Positions 8,820-20,289 of a stretch of 64,000 bases of DNA are shown here, in pieces. A program made the position numbers and the translations under genes. Position 1 is the stretch's first letter. Each line of letters starts with the position of its first letter. The DNA is taken from positions 6,738,144-6,802,143 of the forward strand of contig NC_091293.1 in the NCBI RefSeq assembly GCF_038502225.1, in the 5' to 3' direction. Source of the stretch: Cherax quadricarinatus (lineage: Eukaryota > Arthropoda > Malacostraca > Decapoda > Parastacidae). Under the pieces are notes generated by a model. That model did no database searches and had not been told where the DNA came from. It saw only the letters and a list, made by a program, of their open reading frames with translations.

Positions 8820-11765
8820 TCACACCCACCCACATCTACTCATGTATTTATCCAACCTATTTTTAAAGCTACACAACGTTCTGGCCTCTATAACGGTACT
8901 TGGGAGTTTGTTCCACTCATCCACAACTCTATTACCAAACCAGTACTTTCCTATATCGTTCCTGAATCTGAATTTTTCCAACTTAAAACCATTGCTGCGA
9001 GTCCTGTCTAGGCTAGATATTTTCAGCACACTATTTACATCCCCTTTATTTATTCCTGTCTTCCATTTATACACCTCAATCATATCCCCCCTAATTCTAC
9101 GTCTTTCTAGAGAGTGCAGTTTCAGGGCCCTTAGTCTATCCTCATAGGGAAGGTTTCTGATACATGGGATCATCTTTGTCATCCTCCTTTGTACATTTTC
9201 CAGAGAATTTATATCCATTCTGTAATACGGTGACCAAAACTGTGCAGCATAATCTAAATGAGGCCTAACCAAGGATGTATAGAGTTGAAGAACAACCTGA
9301 GGACTCCTATTATTTATGCTTCTTGATATGAAGCCAAGGATTCTATTAGCTTTATTGCGAACACTTATGCACTGTTGTCTTGGTTTCAGATTACTGCTAA
9401 CCACAACTCCTAAATCTTTTTCGCAATCCGTAATATTAAGATCTACATTATTTAGTTTATATGTGGCATGGTTATTGTCCTGTCCAACATTTAGAACTTT
9501 GCATTTGTCTATATTAAACTGCATCTGCCACTTCTCCGACCACTGCATCAGTCTATTCAAATCTTCCTGGAGTGCTCGAATGTCCTCGTCAGAATGAATT
9601 CGACGGCCTATTTTGGTGTCATCGGCAAACTTGCCGATGTCGCTCTTTATGCCCTCATCTATGTCGTTTATGTAGATTGTGAACAGCAGGGGGCCCAACA
9701 CTGACCCCTGTGGAACACCGCTCGTGACGCTTCCCCACTCTGATTTCTCCCCATTTGTGCAAACTCTCTGCTGCCTATTTGTCAACCATGCCTCTATCCA
9801 GGAAAAAAATTCTCCTCCTATTCCATGTGCTTTAATTTTCCTCAATAGTCTCTGATGTGGGACCCTGTCAAAAGCCTTACTGAAGTCCATATACACAATA
9901 TCATATTCATTACCATGATCTACCTCCTCAAATACCTTAGTGAAAAAAGTTAATAAATTCGTAAGGCAGGAACGCCCCTTTGTAAAACCATGCTGAGATT
10001 CGTTGATTAATTTATGCTTTTCAAGATGGCTACGAACTGCCTCGGCAATTATTGATTCCATAAATTTTCCCACTATGGAGGTTAGGCTTATTGGTCTATA
10101 GTTCGAAGCTAAGGACCTGTTACCTGTTTTGAAAATAGGTATCACATTTGCCATTTTCCACTTATCTGGCACCATGCCAGTTTGTAGTGATATGTTGAAA
10201 AGATTAGCCAAAGGTGTGCTAAGCTCCTCTTTACATTCCTTTAGAACCCTTGCATACAGTTCATCAGGGCCTGGGGATTTGTTAGGTTTTAATTTATCTA
10301 TTTGCCTAAGGACCATGTCACTTGTGACCCTAATAGTGCACAGTTTATTATCGTCCTGTTCTACATAATTTATCATTACTGGAATATCGCTGGTATCCTC
10401 CTGTGTAAAAACTGAGAGGAAGTATGTGTTAAAAATTCTACACATTTCCTTATCACTGTCAGTGAGCTGACCCGAGGAACTTTTGAGTGGGCCTATCTTG
10501 TCCCTGATCTTACTTCTGTATACCTGAAAGAATCCTTTTGGGTTAGTCTTCGATTCTTTTGCAACTTTAACCTCATAATCTCTTTTTGCTTTTCTAATTC
10601 CCTTTTTTATTTCTCTCTTTAACTGAATATATCGATTTCTTAATTGCCCCTCTCCTCTTTTGATTTGCCTATATATGCCTCTCTTTTGACCAATCAGATA
10701 TTTTAATCTATTGTTCATCCATTTAGGATCATTTTTGTTTGATCTGATTTCCCTATTTGGAACATAATTTGACTGAGCAGCTAGAACTATGCCCTGGAAA
10801 GCATCATATCGGCAACCATCACCACCTACCTGACCCTTAGTCAGGTCATTCCAGTTCAGCCCACCTAAGTAATTTTTCAGTCCTATGAAATCAGCCAAGC
10901 GAAAGTCAGGGACGGAGACTTGATTGCCATTATTAGGGGAATTCCATGATATATTAAAACTGAGTGATTTATGATCACTCTCCCCAAGCTCATCATTAAC
11001 CTCAAGATTATTAATTAGTGTTTCCCTACTGGCAAGAACCAAGTCAAGGAGGTTATTTCCCCTAGTTGGCTCTGTCACAAACTGTTTTAAAAAACAATCC
11101 TGGATCGTATCAAGAAAGTCACCCGACTCTAAATTTCCTGTCAAATTGCTCCAGTCAATCTGTCTATAGTTGAAATCTCCCATTAGCACAACATTTTCGT
11201 ATGTAGATGCCTTACGAATTTCGTCCCATAGAAGTTTACTGCACTCCCTATCAAGATTTGGGGCCCTGTAAATCACACCCAAAATTAGTTTTTCTCGGCC
11301 CTCGAGAAGCTGTAACCAAACAGATTCAGTGGCTGACGCTTCTAATTTAATATCTTGTCTAACACAACAATTTAAATTGTCTCTGACATACATCGCTACT
11401 CCACCACCTTTCCTGTTGACCCTGTCAGTGTGGAATAATTTATAGCCTTGTATGTGACTTTCAGAGGGCATCTCTCTATCTTTCAGATTGAGCCAGGTCT
11501 CTGTTATAGCAATAATATCTATGTTTCCTGCACTTGCAATTAATCTTAGCTCATCTATCTTATTTCTAACACTCCTGCTATTAGTATAGTAAACCTTAAG
11601 GGAGCTAGTCCCTTGCTGCCCTCTGCTGTCCCCCTTTGTTTGCTGACCTGTTCTATTGTCTTTATTTATAACTTCATGCTGAATGCCTTTTATACATTTA
11701 CTGTTTCCAACCCTAGTGTTGCAACCTGCTTGTTTCCCACACACACCCATACCTCTATCTTCCAT
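8820..11765 (-). CDS. LINE B ORF2: APE endonuclease plus reverse transcriptase, intact
   Basis: This intact frame of 981 residues carries both enzymatic activities for target-primed reverse transcription. The endonuclease occupies about residues 57-270: Asn62 in YYTNSRSV, Glu89 in ITETW, Asp197 and Asn199 in GDFNYRQIDW, and Asp264-His265 in SDHKS. The reverse transcriptase spans about 480-760: SNYRPISLTS, MDFSKAFDRVPH with Asp627, SGVPQGSVLGPLLF, and FADD at 713-716. A C-terminal region with RPHLDYAAQFWSPY follows. The start ATG overlaps the ORF1 stop as TGATG (11767-11763), suggesting termination and re-initiation. No inactivating change was seen. The clade call (CR1/L2-like) is from motifs and the octamer 3' tail. 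Confidence 0.93.
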   Translation of the reverse strand: MEDRGMGVCGKQAGCNTRVGNSKCIKGIQHEVINKDNRTGQQTKGDSRGQQGTSSLKVYYTNSRSVRNKIDELRLIASAGNIDIIAITETWLNLKDREMPSESHIQGYKLFHTDRVNRKGGGVAMYVRDNLNCCVRQDIKLEASATESVWLQLLEGREKLILGVIYRAPNLDRECSKLLWDEIRKASTYENVVLMGDFNYRQIDWSNLTGNLESGDFLDTIQDCFLKQFVTEPTRGNNLLDLVLASRETLINNLEVNDELGESDHKSLSFNISWNSPNNGNQVSVPDFRLADFIGLKNYLGGLNWNDLTKGQVGGDGCRYDAFQGIVLAAQSNYVPNREIRSNKNDPKWMNNRLKYLIGQKRGIYRQIKRGEGQLRNRYIQLKREIKKGIRKAKRDYEVKVAKESKTNPKGFFQVYRSKIRDKIGPLKSSSGQLTDSDKEMCRIFNTYFLSVFTQEDTSDIPVMINYVEQDDNKLCTIRVTSDMVLRQIDKLKPNKSPGPDELYARVLKECKEELSTPLANLFNISLQTGMVPDKWKMANVIPIFKTGNRSLASNYRPISLTSIVGKFMESIIAEAVRSHLEKHKLINESQHGFTKGRSCLTNLLTFFTKVFEEVDHGNEYDIVYMDFSKAFDRVPHQRLLRKIKAHGIGGEFFSWIEAWLTNRQQRVCTNGEKSEWGSVTSGVPQGSVLGPLLFTIYINDIDEGIKSDIGKFADDTKIGRRIHSDEDIRALQEDLNRLMQWSEKWQMQFNIDKCKVLNVGQDNNHATYKLNNVDLNITDCEKDLGVVVSSNLKPRQQCISVRNKANRILGFISRSINNRSPQVVLQLYTSLVRPHLDYAAQFWSPYYRMDINSLENVQRRMTKMIPCIRNLPYEDRLRALKLHSLERRRIRGDMIEVYKWKTGINKGDVNSVLKISSLDRTRSNGFKLEKFRFRNDIGKYWFGNRVVDEWNKLPSTVIEARTLCSFKNRLDKYMSRCGWV

Positions 11766-12691
11766 CAGTTTAAAATCATAGGCATTTCACCAATGGCCTT
11801 CTCAATCGAGTCTGCAAGTGCTACCACCCCTGCCCCAGAGAGATGTACCCCATCCCTTGCATACATTTCATGTTTGCCATAAAAGTTGTTCCAGTTGTCA
11901 ATGAATGGGATTGCAAGTTCCTTGCAGTATCTGTCTAGCCAGCAATTTACACCAATTGCCCTAGACAACCATTCATTTCCTACTCCCCTTCTAGGCAAGA
12001 TGCTACATATGATTGGGATCCCTCCCTTAGACTTAATGAAATCTATAGCTGACCTGTACTTATCTAGCAGCTCTTCTCTCCTACCCTTCCCAATATCATT
12101 TCCACCAGAACTGAGACAGATAATGGGCTTGTTCCCATTACCTGACATGATATTATCCAGCCTGTTGACAATGTCCCCAACACCAGCTCCAGGGAAGCAC
12201 ACTCTATCTCTCATCTTCTTATTCCCATTACAAAAAGCACGGTCAATATATCTTACCTGAGAGTCACCAACCACAAGAATGCGCTTACCTTCATTAGCAG
12301 GGGCAGTAGTACCCTTACCTTCACTGGCCACTGAAGTACATTCATCCTGGAGAACAGAGAAGCGATTTCCTACCTTCAGATCTTCACTCTTAACTTTCCT
12401 TACTCTGATGCGCCTCCCATTACTGTGAACAACTCGCCACTTGTAGCAGGTGCTGGGCTGCACCTCACTGCTGGTAGCCGTTGCTACCTCCCCAACTACA
12501 GCCTCCTCACAGCGAGAGACAGACTGCACCTCACTGCAAGAAGTCTCATTCCCCACAACTCCAGCCACCTCACACTCTCTCCCAGACCCATTGAGGTGGA
12601 CCTTCAGCCTCCTAATCTCCTCCTGGAGAAGCAAGACCTCCTCCTTCTACTCTCCAACCTCAGTTTTTAAAACACTGCAGAAGCAAGCCAT
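11765..12691 (-). pseudogene. LINE B ORF1 (SGNH esterase-like), one premature stop
   Basis: This frame starts MACFCSVLK at 12691 and would be 308 residues, but codon 15 is TAG (12647-12649) where copy 2 has the Leu codon TTG. Everything downstream is open. It holds the SGNH-hydrolase blocks GDSQVRYID (nucleophile Ser), SSGGNDIG and DGVHL (Asp and His). Esterase ORF1 proteins of this type are known from CR1 and L2 elements, where they act in the retroelement particle; the substrate is unknown. An internal ATG at 12634 could restart translation without the leucine zipper. Confidence 0.85.
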
Positions 12692-12743
12692 GCTTTGTAA
12701 CCGTCCACGCTAATCCCCAAAGCAGCTCAGGGTCTGTGACCTC

Positions 12744-13062
12744 ACGACACGCATGGCTTACGGAGGAAAGGTTCTTTTCCACTTCTCCGTGGAGAATAGA
12801 GAAAAAAAATAAGAACAAGAGCTATTAAGAAGAAGAAAAACCTTAGACGTATGTGTATATATTTAGGCACGCGCTTGCCTGTGTAGTGTGACCTAAGTGT
12901 AAGTAGAAGTAGCAAGATATACCTGTTATCCCGCGTGTTTATGAGACAGAAAATAGACACCAGCAATCCTACCATCATGTAAAACAGTTACAGGTTTATG
13001 TTTCACAATCACCTGGCAGGACGGTAGTACCTCCCGGGGTGGTTGCTGTCTACCAAGCTACT

Positions 13063-13068
<6 letters not shown>
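12744..13068 (-). mobile_element. LINE A host copy, piece 1: 5' leader
   Basis: This is the outer end of the LINE A host copy. On the minus strand it reads from the GGTAGACAGCAACC region (near 13040-13060), through ATGATGGTAGGATTGCTGG, to CCGTAAGCCATGCGTGTCGT, where LINE B copy 1 breaks it. The same leader precedes the full-length LINE A at 25741-26103 and makes up most of the short elements at 49572-50064 and 50228-50697. It has no coding frame. Confidence 0.85.
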
Positions 13069-13149
<81 letters not shown>

Positions 13150-13168
13150 TATATAGATATGTATGTAT
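13069..13168. repeat. (TA)n microsatellite with TAGA and TATG interruptions
   Basis: A TA array between the LINE A leader and inverted-repeat element copy 1. The right end changes to TAGATATAGATATGTATGTAT before the element begins. Confidence 0.97.
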
Positions 13169-13553
13169 GTCGTGCCGAATATGTAAAACTGGTCAATTAG
13201 CAAGAACTCATTTAAAATTAAGTCCTTTCTAAAATTTTCTCTTATATGTTTAAAGATACATTTTTTTCATTAATGTTTATGTAAAAAAAATTAATTTTGC
13301 TCCAAACGAATCTTAGAAAACTTACCTAACCTTATTATAACAAGAACAATTTATTTTAGCCTAACCCATCTAAATATATTTTAGATTTGTTTACAGTAAT
13401 TTAGTACTAAACAAACACAGTGAAATATATTTTCTTCGTTAGGTTCAGAATGATTTTGGCGAAATTATTGCATACACAAATTTTCGCATGTCCTGTATGG
13501 CAAGATGAACTTTGCTATTTAAGCCAAGATCGCAAGTTCTGCCTATTCGGCAC

Positions 13554-13556
<3 letters not shown>
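13169..13556 (+). mobile_element. TIR element copy 1 (MITE-like, 388 bp)
   Basis: It begins GTCGTGCCGAATA and ends TATTCGGCACGAC, a perfect 13-bp terminal inverted repeat. The interior is AT-rich and non-coding (AACTCATTTAAAATTAAGTC near the left, GATCGCAAGTTCTGCC near the right). Three more copies of the same length occur in the window. TA arrays flank both ends, so a TA target duplication cannot be told apart from the array. It has no transposase and is best described as a non-autonomous DNA-transposon-like repeat. The superfamily is unknown. Confidence 0.85.

Positions 13557-13640
<84 letters not shown>
13557..13640. repeat. (TA)n microsatellite
   Basis: A pure TA array directly abutting the right inverted repeat of TIR element copy 1. 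Confidence 0.98.

Positions 13641-14889
<1,249 letters not shown>

Positions 14890-14967
<78 letters not shown>
14890..14967. repeat. (TA)n microsatellite
   Basis: A pure TA array following the SINE-like unit. A short unique stretch (14968-15060) separates it from the TG array. Confidence 0.98.
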
Positions 14968-14968
<1 letters not shown>

Positions 14969-15058
14969 TGGGCAATTGATTAACAAGCCTTGTTTCTTTC
15001 CCAGCCCGGGCACGCCAGTGAGCCTCAAGGAAAGATCGCAATCTGACTGCAATCTTTC

Positions 15059-15060
<2 letters not shown>

Positions 15061-15119
<59 letters not shown>
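15061..15119. repeat. (TG)n microsatellite
   Basis: A TG array that ends TGTATG at the left inverted repeat of TIR element copy 2. The array on the other side of the element is (AC)n, so the two flanks are inverted relative to each other. Confidence 0.98.
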
Positions 15120-15121
<2 letters not shown>

Positions 15122-15505
15122 CATGCCGAATATGTAAAACTGGTCAGTTAGCAAGAACTCATTTAAAATTAAGTCCTTTCTGAAATTTTCTCTTATACGT
15201 TTAAAGATATATTTTTTTCATTAATGTTAATGTCAAAAATTTATATTTTTGCATCAAAAGAATCTTAGAAAACTTACCTAACCTTATTATAAAAAGAGCA
15301 ATTTATTTTACCCTAACCCAATTAAATATATTTTAGATTTGTTTACAATAATTTAATTCTAAACAAACACAGTGAAATATATTTTTTTCGTTAGGTTCAG
15401 AATGATTTTGGCGAAATTATTGCATAAACAAATTTTCGCTTGTCCTATATGGTAAGATTAGCGTTACTATTTAATCCAAGATCGCAAGTTCTGCCTATTC
15501 GGCAC

Positions 15506-15508
<3 letters not shown>
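15120..15508 (+). mobile_element. TIR element copy 2 (MITE-like, 389 bp)
   Basis: The same element as at 13169-13556. Its left end is GTCATGCCGAATA, with one change from the consensus, and its right end is TATTCGGCACGAC. The interior is collinear with copies 1 and 3. The flanks are (TG)n on the left and (AC)n on the right. No coding frame is present. Confidence 0.85.
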
Positions 15509-15574
<66 letters not shown>

Positions 15575-15576
15575 AG

Positions 15577-15648
<72 letters not shown>
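15509..15648. repeat. (AC)n followed by (TA)n microsatellite
   Basis: AC repeats run from the TIR element end to about 15570. A short AGAGAGATAA link follows, then TA repeats to 15648, where the 3' tail of a minus-strand LINE A begins. Confidence 0.97.
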
Positions 15649-17043
15649 CATGCCGGCCGTTTCCCACCGAGGCTGGGTGACCCAAAAAGAAAGAAAGAAA
15701 ATCACTAAAAAGAATGAAAAAACTTTCATCATTCAACTCTTTCACCATCATTCATACATAATCATTGTCTTTGCAGAGGTACTCAGATACAACAGTTTAA
15801 AGGTCCCTCCAAACTACCAGTATCCCAAACCCCAAATCTAAAGTGCAGGTATTGTCCTTCTCATTTTCAGGATTCAAGTCTGGCTAACCGGATTCCCTGA
15901 ATTCCTTCAAAAAATATTACCCGGCTCACATTCCAACAGCTCGTCAGGTCCCAAAACCCATTCGTCTCCATTCACTCCTATCTAATATACTCATGCACGC
16001 TTGATAAAAGCCCATGCCCCTCGCCAACATAACCTCCTATTCTCCCCCCTCTCTGCAGCTTTTTTGGGGACAACCCCTGACCCTCCTTCCTTCCCCAACA
16101 GATTTATACACTCTCCAAGTCATTCTACTTTGTTCTATTCTCTCTAAATGACCCAAACCACCTCAAGAGCCCCTCTTCAGCCCTCTGACTAATGCCTGTA
16201 TTAACTCCACACCTAGTCCTAATTTCCACACTACGAATTTTCTGCATAATATTTACACCATACATTGCCCTTAGACAGGACATCTCCACTCCAGCCTCCT
16301 TCTTGCTGCAACATTTACAACCCATGCTTCACACCCAAATAAGAATGTTGGCACCACTATACTATATTACATTATCTTCTTTGCCTCCATGGATAACCTT
16401 TTTTGTCTCCACAGGTACCTCCATGCACCACTCACCTTTTTCTCCTCCATCACTTATATGGTTGACCTCATCCTTCATAAATCCATCTGCTGACAAGTCA
16501 ACTCCCAAATATCTGAAAACATTCACTTCTTCCATACTCTCTCCCTCCAGTGTGATAGCCAGTTTTTCTTTACCTAAATCATTTGATACCCTCATCACCT
16601 TACTCTTATCTATGTTCACTTTCAACTCTCTACCTTTACTCACCCTCCCAAACTCGTCCACTAACCTTTGCAACTTCTCTACAATCTCCCAAAAGCACAG
16701 TATCATCAGCAAAAAAGTAACTGTGACAACACCCATTTTGTATTAGATTCCCGATTATTTAATCCCACCCCTCTCCCGAACACTCTGGCATTTACTTCTT
16801 TTACAACCCAATCTATAAATATATTAAACAACCATGGTGACGTTACACATCCCTGTCTAAGACATACTTTTACTGGGAAGTAGTCTCCCTCTCTCCTATA
16901 CACCCTAACCTGAGCCTCACTATCATTGTAAGAACTCTTAACTTACTACCCATTCCATACACTTGCAACATCTGCCATATTTCTTCCTTATCCACTCTAT
17001 CATTTGCCTTTTCTAAATCCACGTATATGCTTCAATGTAAACA
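15649..17043 (-). pseudogene. LINE A subfamily 2 copy, 5'-truncated and decayed
   Basis: The minus strand begins at its 3' end with the LINE A tail hairpin (CACCGAGGCTGGGTG on plus near 15666) and 3' UTR. It then shows pieces of the C-terminal region (SCLRAMYGVNIMQKIRSVE at 16125-16325) and of the reverse transcriptase: FRYLGVDLSADGFMKDEVNH at 16362-16736 and VCLRQGCVTSPWLFNIFID at 16706-16903. Several frameshifts break it, and the FADD region is damaged. It differs from LINE A copies 1 and 25741 at shared positions (for example MQKIRSVEIR) and resembles the copy at 36473, so I treat the two as a second subfamily. It ends in (CA)n. Confidence 0.85.
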
Positions 17044-18720
<1,677 letters not shown>

Positions 18721-18721
18721 A

Positions 18722-18908
18722 TACTTGGAATGGTGACGAGTGAGACCATTTACATTACTGGAATGTTGACGAGTGGGATCATTTGCAGCATTACTGGAAT
18801 GTTGGCGAGTCGGGCCATTTACAACATTACTGGAATGTTGACGAATAGAACCATTTACAACAATACTGGAATGTTGAGAAGTGAGTCCGTTTCCAACAAT
18901 ACTGGAAT
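18722..18908 (+). repeat. 36-bp minisatellite, about five units
   Basis: The repeated unit begins GGAATGTTGACGAGTGGG and ends TTACAACATTACT. The first unit is a few bases short and the units differ by several substitutions. As 36 is divisible by three, one frame is open across the array (ITGML-type repeats), but nothing else suggests coding. Confidence 0.92.
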
Positions 18909-19014
18909 GACATGAAAATCTGGCGTGGCGTCAGTAACTAATGCAGGAGAATTTTGGGGTTACAAGCAGGTCAGTAATTACCTTTTTTATTAATATATCA
19001 GCTATCTTCCACTG

Positions 19015-19080
19015 ATACGGTGAACCCCGAAAAGGAAGGAAACACATTCACCGTCATTCATTCAATGGCTTGCCAAAATT
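19015..19080 (-). repeat. LINE A 3' UTR remnant
   Basis: The stretch with CCCCGAAAAGGAAGG and TCATTCATTCAATGGCTTGCC matches, with changes, the minus strand of the LINE A 3' UTR (compare 3298-3353). Only this fragment is recognisable. Confidence 0.55.
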
Positions 19081-19227
19081 GTGTAGGCATCACAGGACAA
19101 GTGTAATAGTTACTGCTTGATAATAATCCAGGAGGGACCGAAACGTTGTTTAAACAACTTCTCGGTCTCCCTTGGAGTGTTATCAACGTTTCGCTCCCAA
19201 AATGTGGATTACATTAAAAAAGTAATA

Positions 19228-19275
19228 AAGAAGTGTTGCATTAGGCCTACTGGCCCATGCTAGGAAGGTCTTCCT
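19228..19275 (-). repeat. LINE B 3' UTR remnant
   Basis: AGGCCTACTGGCCCATGC followed by AGGAAGGTC matches the minus-strand LINE B 3' UTR (compare 8676-8710). It lies immediately before a plus-strand LINE B copy, so the two are in opposite orientation. Confidence 0.55.
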
Positions 19276-19287
19276 CACACCCAACAC

Positions 19288-20104
19288 ATGAATATTATAA
19301 TGGGATCCAATGCCAACAAGCAGATAACTGGAGAGGCAGAAACAATGAGAAACCAGAAGACTACTGTGGAAACTTCCAACCCATTTTCGGTGCTACCTGA
19401 CGAATGTGGGTGTTCTACTGGGAATGCCACAACGAACACCAAGGAAGCATTGGCAGACATGAGTGAGACATCCCTAGAAACCCCAACGAAGACCATCGAG
19501 AACGTCTTGACGAATTACACAAGTGAAGGTGTAGTGCTACCTAATGAAAGTGAGTCGACTACTGGGAACATCACGACGGACGTCGCCAAGGAAAGTAAAA
19601 ACATTGTTGTTGTTGGGGATAGCCAGATTAGGTACATGGATAGGGCATTCTGCTTGAAGGATAGGAGTAGGAGGCAGAGAGTGTTTTCCTGGGGCTGGGA
19701 TGGAGGATATTGTTAGCCGTCTGGATGACATTATGAGAGGTAATGAGAGCAATCCTATTATCTGTCTCAGTGCTGGAGGCAACGATGTTGGCAGACGTAG
19801 GAGTGAGAACCTGATTAGCATGTATAGGTTAGCAACAGAGATAATTAGGAGGAAGGGTGGGAACCCTGTCATACGTGGTATTTTGCCAAGGACAGGAGTT
19901 GGAAATGAATGGTTGTCCAGGGCAATTGGTGTCAATTGCTGGCTGGACAAATACTGTAAGGAAAATGCGGTAACATTCATTGACAACTGGGACCTCTTCT
20001 ATGGCAAAAGTGACATGTATGCCAGGGATGGGGTTCACTTATCTAGGTTTGGGGTGGGAGCACTGGCCAACGCAGTGGAGGGAGCTGTTAGGTCTTTAAG
20101 CTAG
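19288..20104 (+). pseudogene. LINE B copy 3 ORF1, esterase-like, frameshifted
   Basis: The N-terminal part (19288-19716) holds NPFSVLPDECG and VVGDSQIRYMDRAF, with the GDS nucleophile block. A shift near 19690-19705 moves reading to the frame of 19700-20104, which gives CLSAGGNDVG, a GNEWLSRAIGVNCWLDKYC stretch and ARDGVHLS with the Asp-His pair. All three SGNH blocks are still present, but in two frames. The leucine-zipper start seen in copy 2 is not recognisable. Confidence 0.85.
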
Positions 20105-20289
20105 GAATAGTTAGTGGTATAGGTTTTGGCGGGAAAACAGTGAAGTCCTAGTGTAGTAATATAAGTACTAGGAGAACTAGTAATAGGCAAAATGAGGTAG
20201 ATATTGGAAAGCCAGTGGCACGAGGTGACAAGGACAGTAATAGGTTTAGTGGAATAACAGAAAGGAGCAGGAAGGGTAAAGAGTAAGGA

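Larger units (their letters stand above)
8635..12743 (-). mobile_element. LINE B copy 1, near full length, inserted in the LINE A leader
   Basis: This is a CR1/L2-like non-LTR retrotransposon of about 4.1 kb on the minus strand. It has a 5' UTR (12692-12743), ORF1 (12691-11765), ORF2 (11765-8820) and a short 3' UTR ending in repeats of TTATGTTC instead of poly(A). It interrupts the LINE A 5' leader between about 12744 and 8634, with loss of roughly 95 bp of leader. It is almost identical to copy 2 at 39498-43604, so both moved recently. Confidence 0.92.

Noticed and set aside
11886..12713. Plus-strand frames of 81-124 residues over LINE B ORF1 (also 42732-43559)
   Set aside because: They are antisense to the esterase-like ORF1 and show no domain of their own.
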